This document shows positions 60,585-64,000 of a stretch of 64,000 nucleotides of DNA, piece by piece. Within the stretch, counting starts at the first letter, position 1. Each line of letters begins with the position of its first letter. The notes under the pieces are model-generated. The model made no database searches, had not been told where the DNA came from, and was given only the letters and a program-made list of their open reading frames with translations. The DNA is from Cristatella mucedo (taxonomy: Eukaryota > Bryozoa > Phylactolaemata > Cristatellidae), in NCBI GenBank assembly GCA_009760855.2, contig WPIO01000098.1:1357001-1421000 (forward strand), read 5' to 3'. The translations under genes and the position numbers were made by a program.

Positions 60585-60735
60585 GCCGTACTGGTTTAGT
60601 ATAGTGGTTAAGTTGCTCGCCCCGACCAAGGTCTGACTTAGGTCGTGGGCTCGAGCCCCAAGGCATGCGTGAAGCGCCTGAATAGTGATTAAATTCTCTT
60701 GGGGCACTATATAAATGATTATATAATAAATGAAT
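60585..60735 (+). mobile_element. SINE-1 copy, best preserved
   Basis: The tRNA-like head gccgtactggtttagtatag has an A-box-like segment, and the B-box-like gggctcgagcccc lies at 60648-60660. The core gctcgccccgaccaaggtct lies between them. The tail gaagcgcctgaatagtgatt, then aaattctcttggggcacta, parallels the LINE-A terminal hairpin and ends in an AT-rich ATAA-type run. It is not a functional tRNA gene because no anticodon arm or acceptor stem can be formed convincingly. Confidence 0.85.
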
Positions 60736-60739
60736 TATA

Positions 60740-61790
60740 TCAGGGGCTTTATGATTTTTCATATTAAAGTGCACGATAAAGATCCTTTCTGTCTCTTGAC
60801 TGTGACTTCAGCGTTCGTGACTTGTGCTGCCACGTGGATTGGCAAAGCTAAGAGCTTTATGTTAAGGCAAGTCATTACAAGCGATCAATTGTTTACAGCT
60901 TTTGAAAAATAATAAGCTGATTTAGCTGTACTGTCAGTTGTCATGCTTTGCCTTCTCATTACGACCGCCATTATTGCTGAAGCAGCAATAAGTATTGCTG
61001 TATGTAACCGTTCTGCTTTAGCGAATTGGATACGGTCAAAGATTGTGCCTGAATTATCAGGTTTCGGCTCGATTGCACTCGGCCTAGCAGAGCGTTTATT
61101 TATGGAAATCGATCCTGAAACAGTGCGTTTAAATAGCATTTGTGATCAAATATATACGAGTTGCATTGCCTTGGGAAGGCGACATCAAGCCATACGGAAC
61201 TCAAATCCACTACATGAAACAACCAAGGGCTTATTTCCGAGATGGCTTTTTGCTAATCAATATCACAAATACTACACAAAGGAGATCAGCAGACAACATC
61301 AGATTATGTGGCACAATTGCAAATGAGTAAGCATAGAATAATCTCTTCTAGTTTATTTTCAAGAAAAATATGGGCAGTTGACTAAAGATATGTACAATTT
61401 GCTACTACAAGCATTTGCTACTGAAACTTACAACACTTGTCTACATAAATACATAAAACGATAGACATGCACATCCCAGTCAAGCCTTTCAAAAGGCTGC
61501 AAGATGGAGACGTCTAGTGGCTTCAATAGCCGTGTGTACAGCGAGTTAAAAAAAATGCGTTTACATTCATTCACAAAATAACATGGAAAACACCAACAAG
61601 AAGCCGACGTAACCGAAGAAGGACAACCGAAAACCAAACTTACCTGGCTCAGGGGTTACCCATACTAACTGACCACTATTAGGATAATATTTGTTAGGCA
61701 TTCACTACGAATTTTCAATTTCACAGGACGGGTCGTTTCCGTTTCAGGCTCTCACTGTTAGAAGGATTTTGCATCCGCAAGGCTCTTACC
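60740..61790. other. No gene assigned; overlapping open frames
   Basis: A 127-codon plus frame (60943-61326) overlaps an 84-codon minus frame (60885-61139) and a 62-codon plus frame (61142-61330). Each has reasonable composition, but none has a recognisable domain and all may be chance. Confidence 0.35.
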
Positions 61791-61797
61791 CAAGTTA

Positions 61798-61995
61798 CTA
61801 GAAACTATCTGAACGATCTTGATCTTCTTTGATTTTGTTGCTTAAATAGTACCTTAAAGTAAATAACATCATCAGACTCCAAAAGAGCCCTAAAAGAGGC
61901 ACAGTTCCTGGAAACAGAATGACGTACCTTAGTTCGGATGCTGAAATACTTAAGGGTGGCATTTCTGCCTCTCCATTATCCTGCCAAAGCCAAAG
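61798..61995 (-). CDS. Candidate terminal exon, single membrane segment
   Basis: On the minus strand, a good acceptor (pyrimidine-rich tgtcactgttgcctgcag, ending at 61996) is followed by 65 open codons and TAG at 61798-61800. The predicted product has a polar start (QDNGEAEMPP), a hydrophobic segment from YVILFPGTV to SLMMLFTL that could span a membrane, and a charged tail NKIKEDQDRSDSF. This is the layout of a membrane-protein C-terminus. A second hydrophobic minus frame lies upstream (62094-62291). The family is not recognised. Confidence 0.3.
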   Translation of the reverse strand, partial: LWLWQDNGEAEMPPLSISASELRYVILFPGTVPLLGLFWSLMMLFTLRYYLSNKIKEDQDRSDSF

Positions 61996-62797
61996 CTGCA
62001 GGCAACAGTGACAAGCATTGAACGTACTGTGCCAGCATATATATGTATACAGTGTATACAAAAGAATATATGAAACTTTTTCATTCAGGATAATCAAGCA
62101 ATTTGCAATAGCTGGGAAATGCAAGTTGTGTTCCCATCCAGCTTAAGGAAAACGATGCTAACCACCCACAGAGCATAAACATGGCCGTGAAGGGAAGAGT
62201 GCCAGTAAAGCACGAATGTGGCATAGAAAATAGAGCAGATGTCCAGATGGGTGGCCACTAAATGGCAAGTGCAGGCACACACACTAGTCACATTGGAGCA
62301 GCAGCCGCGCCTCCTTGTATATGCTGCAGCAGTTTCTTTTTACTAGCTCTGCCTCATCGTGCAGCCTGCTGGCAGCTGCCGAAAACAGATGAATCGTCGG
62401 TCTCCTACCAGAACTAAGTTGCTTTTAGTTGTAATCGTTTGGCTCTGCATGATTAATGGTTAAATCAACGATGGAATAAATTCAGTATGCATGTATGTGT
62501 GTGTATTTGCACTTTAGAAAGGTGAGAACAGTTCCCGAATACCGAGTGGAAATTTTGGAATTTAACCTGTGCTCATACCCCAACGTTACGTGGTGTCCAT
62601 TCAACGGGTTTCATTAAGATCTTAGGTCTCACATGGTGCATTGGGGCAGGAGGATGCAGGACGAGTCGGCTCACGGCGTGCATGCAGCACTGCCTCCTTA
62701 TACCATCTTGCACTCACCAGTGGCAGGCTGCTCGCATGAGGACTCCGGCATTCGGTATCCAAAGTCGGTCAGCAGAGCCTGCCTGCTTGCTTCACAG

Positions 62798-63182
62798 TGC
62801 CACCTGCCTGTCGTTGGCCACCGACGCCTCTGTCAACGGCAGCACGTCTACACCCAGCCAGAATATCATAGACTCGACCGCGGCTGTGGAACCCCGGAAG
62901 GTGGATCAGCGCAAGAGCAGAAGCACCGGGCCAGTGTCCGATTGAGGAGCAGACAAGAATCGAGGCAGCGGTGCTTTTGCGCAGACCACGTCGGAGACTC
63001 CGGATGCCAATGACAAGCTCGTTCAGAGGTCATCGCAAGGTTCTCTTGTAAAGACTGGCAGCAGCAACGGTGATGATACAGCTGCAGCTGGTCCTGTTGA
63101 TGCTTTTGCACCTGGTGGTAGCACAGCCAGTGGTATGGGACCTGGCAGCTTTATAGCAGTCACCGTCGAACATCTTGAAAAG
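62798..63182 (+). CDS. Candidate exon, Ser/Thr/Gly/Ala-rich, with one in-frame TGA
   Basis: A strong acceptor (tgcctgcttgcttcacag, ending 62797) opens a frame of 128 codons that reaches a good donor (AAG followed by gtaatg, 63183). It is interrupted only by TGA at 62943-62945. Before the stop it reads as a Ser/Thr-rich stretch including VNGSTSTPSQNI. After it come DKNRGSGAFAQTTSE, GGSTASGMGPGS and VTVEHLEK. The composition suggests a disordered region. No family was recognised. The TGA could be a pseudogene mutation, an allele or sequencing error, or a second intron within the segment. Confidence 0.35.
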
Positions 63183-63436
63183 GTAATGCTCTCCCCTTGC
63201 CCCTCTTTGCAGCCCTGTTGTTCTCGCATGCACTTGTTGAGAATAATAGGCGCCAAGCACCAGGTGCCCAACAAATTATAAGGGGCAGATCGCTATTTCA
63301 TGCCAGCCATCTGCAGGGAAACCTTCCAAAGACATCGCTGTGGTAAAGCAGCAATGCCGTAGTACGACACACTTATACGGTATCCGTCAGGATCGGTCGT
63401 TCACGGTCAGCACACTTGGCTATAGTTTTGAATGTT

Positions 63437-63608
63437 GGTGAGCCGCGATGGCATACTAGGTGAGGCGGCTGGTTTCTCGAACTCGGTGCTGAGGTTGTGG
63501 GTTCGATTCCCGCAGTGGGCGATTCTTTATTGGCACTGCAAGCAGTGGTGATAGCCATAAAGGCTCTTCTGTCGCTATAAACCAAGGCTGTTCAATCAGC
63601 TAGGACTT
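63437..63608 (+). mobile_element. SINE-2 copy with intact B box
   Basis: gtgagccgcgatggcatac begins the tRNA-like head. A perfect B box, ggttcgattcc, is at 63500-63510, followed by the SINE-2 body cactgcaagcagtggtg and ggctcttctgtcgctata. It is the copy most likely to keep Pol III promoter function. Confidence 0.85.
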
Positions 63609-63881
63609 TTATATTTAGTTCATGTGGGGCACCGTTCTCTCTCCCTATAAAGCGGTTCCCGAGTTGAAAAATAGTATCGGTTAAGAAAGCGATATATACA
63701 GCTGCCACCGACCAGGCTGCTATTGCACTTATGTGATCCATGAAATGATGAAGCCGATCGCTTCTTTTGATTCCCTGAGCAGAAGATAGACTAGATCAGG
63801 GAATCCATCCATCCCTACAACGACAACATCCCCACTAGAATGCCTTTTTGGCAATTCCTGGCTACAGCTTAATGTCTACAT

Positions 63882-64000
63882 TTATATTAATATTCTTATA
63901 ATTCATTTGTATAGCGCCCCAAGAGAACTTAATCTCTATTCAGGCTCTTCACATATGCCTCGGGGCTCGAGCCCACGACCGCTATCTGACCTAAAGTCGG
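63882..64000 (-). mobile_element. SINE-1 copy, reverse orientation, cut by window end
   Basis: Read on the minus strand from the window end, it has the core ccgactttaggtcagatag, the B-box-like gggctcgagcccc, and the tail gaagagcctgaatagagatt then aagttctcttggggcgcta followed by an AT-rich run. Its tail pairs better (gcgc) than the copy at 60585. Confidence 0.85.

Noticed and set aside
60943-61326. 127-codon plus frame
   Set aside because: It overlaps an equally plausible minus frame and has no recognisable motif.

Overview
The window looks like repeat-rich, gene-poor nuclear DNA from an animal, probably an invertebrate. I cannot name the species. It holds many 5'-truncated non-LTR retrotransposons whose decayed reverse transcriptases resemble the CR1/L2/Jockey-like group, two tRNA-derived SINE families, microsatellites and a degenerate TTTAGGG-type array. 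There is no bacterial-style gene packing. The longest open frame (379 codons) is a retrotransposon fragment. I found no complete host gene, no rRNA, no bona fide tRNA gene and no CRISPR array. All family names used here (LINE-A, LINE-B, LINE-C, SINE-1, SINE-2, repeat D, repeat E) are mine.

Layout. 1-4862 is one copy of a segmental duplication whose second copy is 25141-31253, in the same orientation. Copy 2 carries an extra 1.2-kb LINE-A insertion for which copy 1 preserves the empty site. 4.9-14.7 kb holds LINE-B copies in both orientations, a SINE-2, a telomere-like array joined to repeat D/E, and a LINE-B that was invaded separately by LINE-A and by SINE-1. 14.7-24 kb is mostly unassigned, with two SINEs and one candidate exon. 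32.9-38.2 kb is dominated by LINE-B, including one LINE-B nested head-to-head inside another and the best preserved RT fragment (37032-38171). 39.3-42.1 kb holds a second repeat D/E copy and a cluster of LINE-A 3' ends. 42.7-45.3 kb is GC-richer and may be an LTR-element relic. 45.5-50.1 kb is the most striking structure: a roughly 4.6-kb imperfect palindrome whose arms are both built from diverged ~170-175-bp monomers, resembling a foldback element or an inverted satellite. 51.2-64 kb has scattered LINE and SINE copies, long stretches of unassigned DNA and two candidate exons near the right end.

How the parts relate. LINE-A and LINE-B are distinct families with different 3' ends: LINE-A ends in a hairpin followed by (ATT)n, and LINE-B ends in ggagatac followed by ATAC- or GATAC-like repeats. 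SINE-1 carries a tail that resembles the LINE-A terminal hairpin, so it was probably mobilised by LINE-A enzymes. Nesting gives a partial order of events: an old LINE-A, then the segmental duplication, then the young LINE-A in copy 2; separately, LINE-B followed by LINE-A and SINE-1 insertions into it. Boundaries were read by eye and may be off by tens of bases. Identities are visual estimates.
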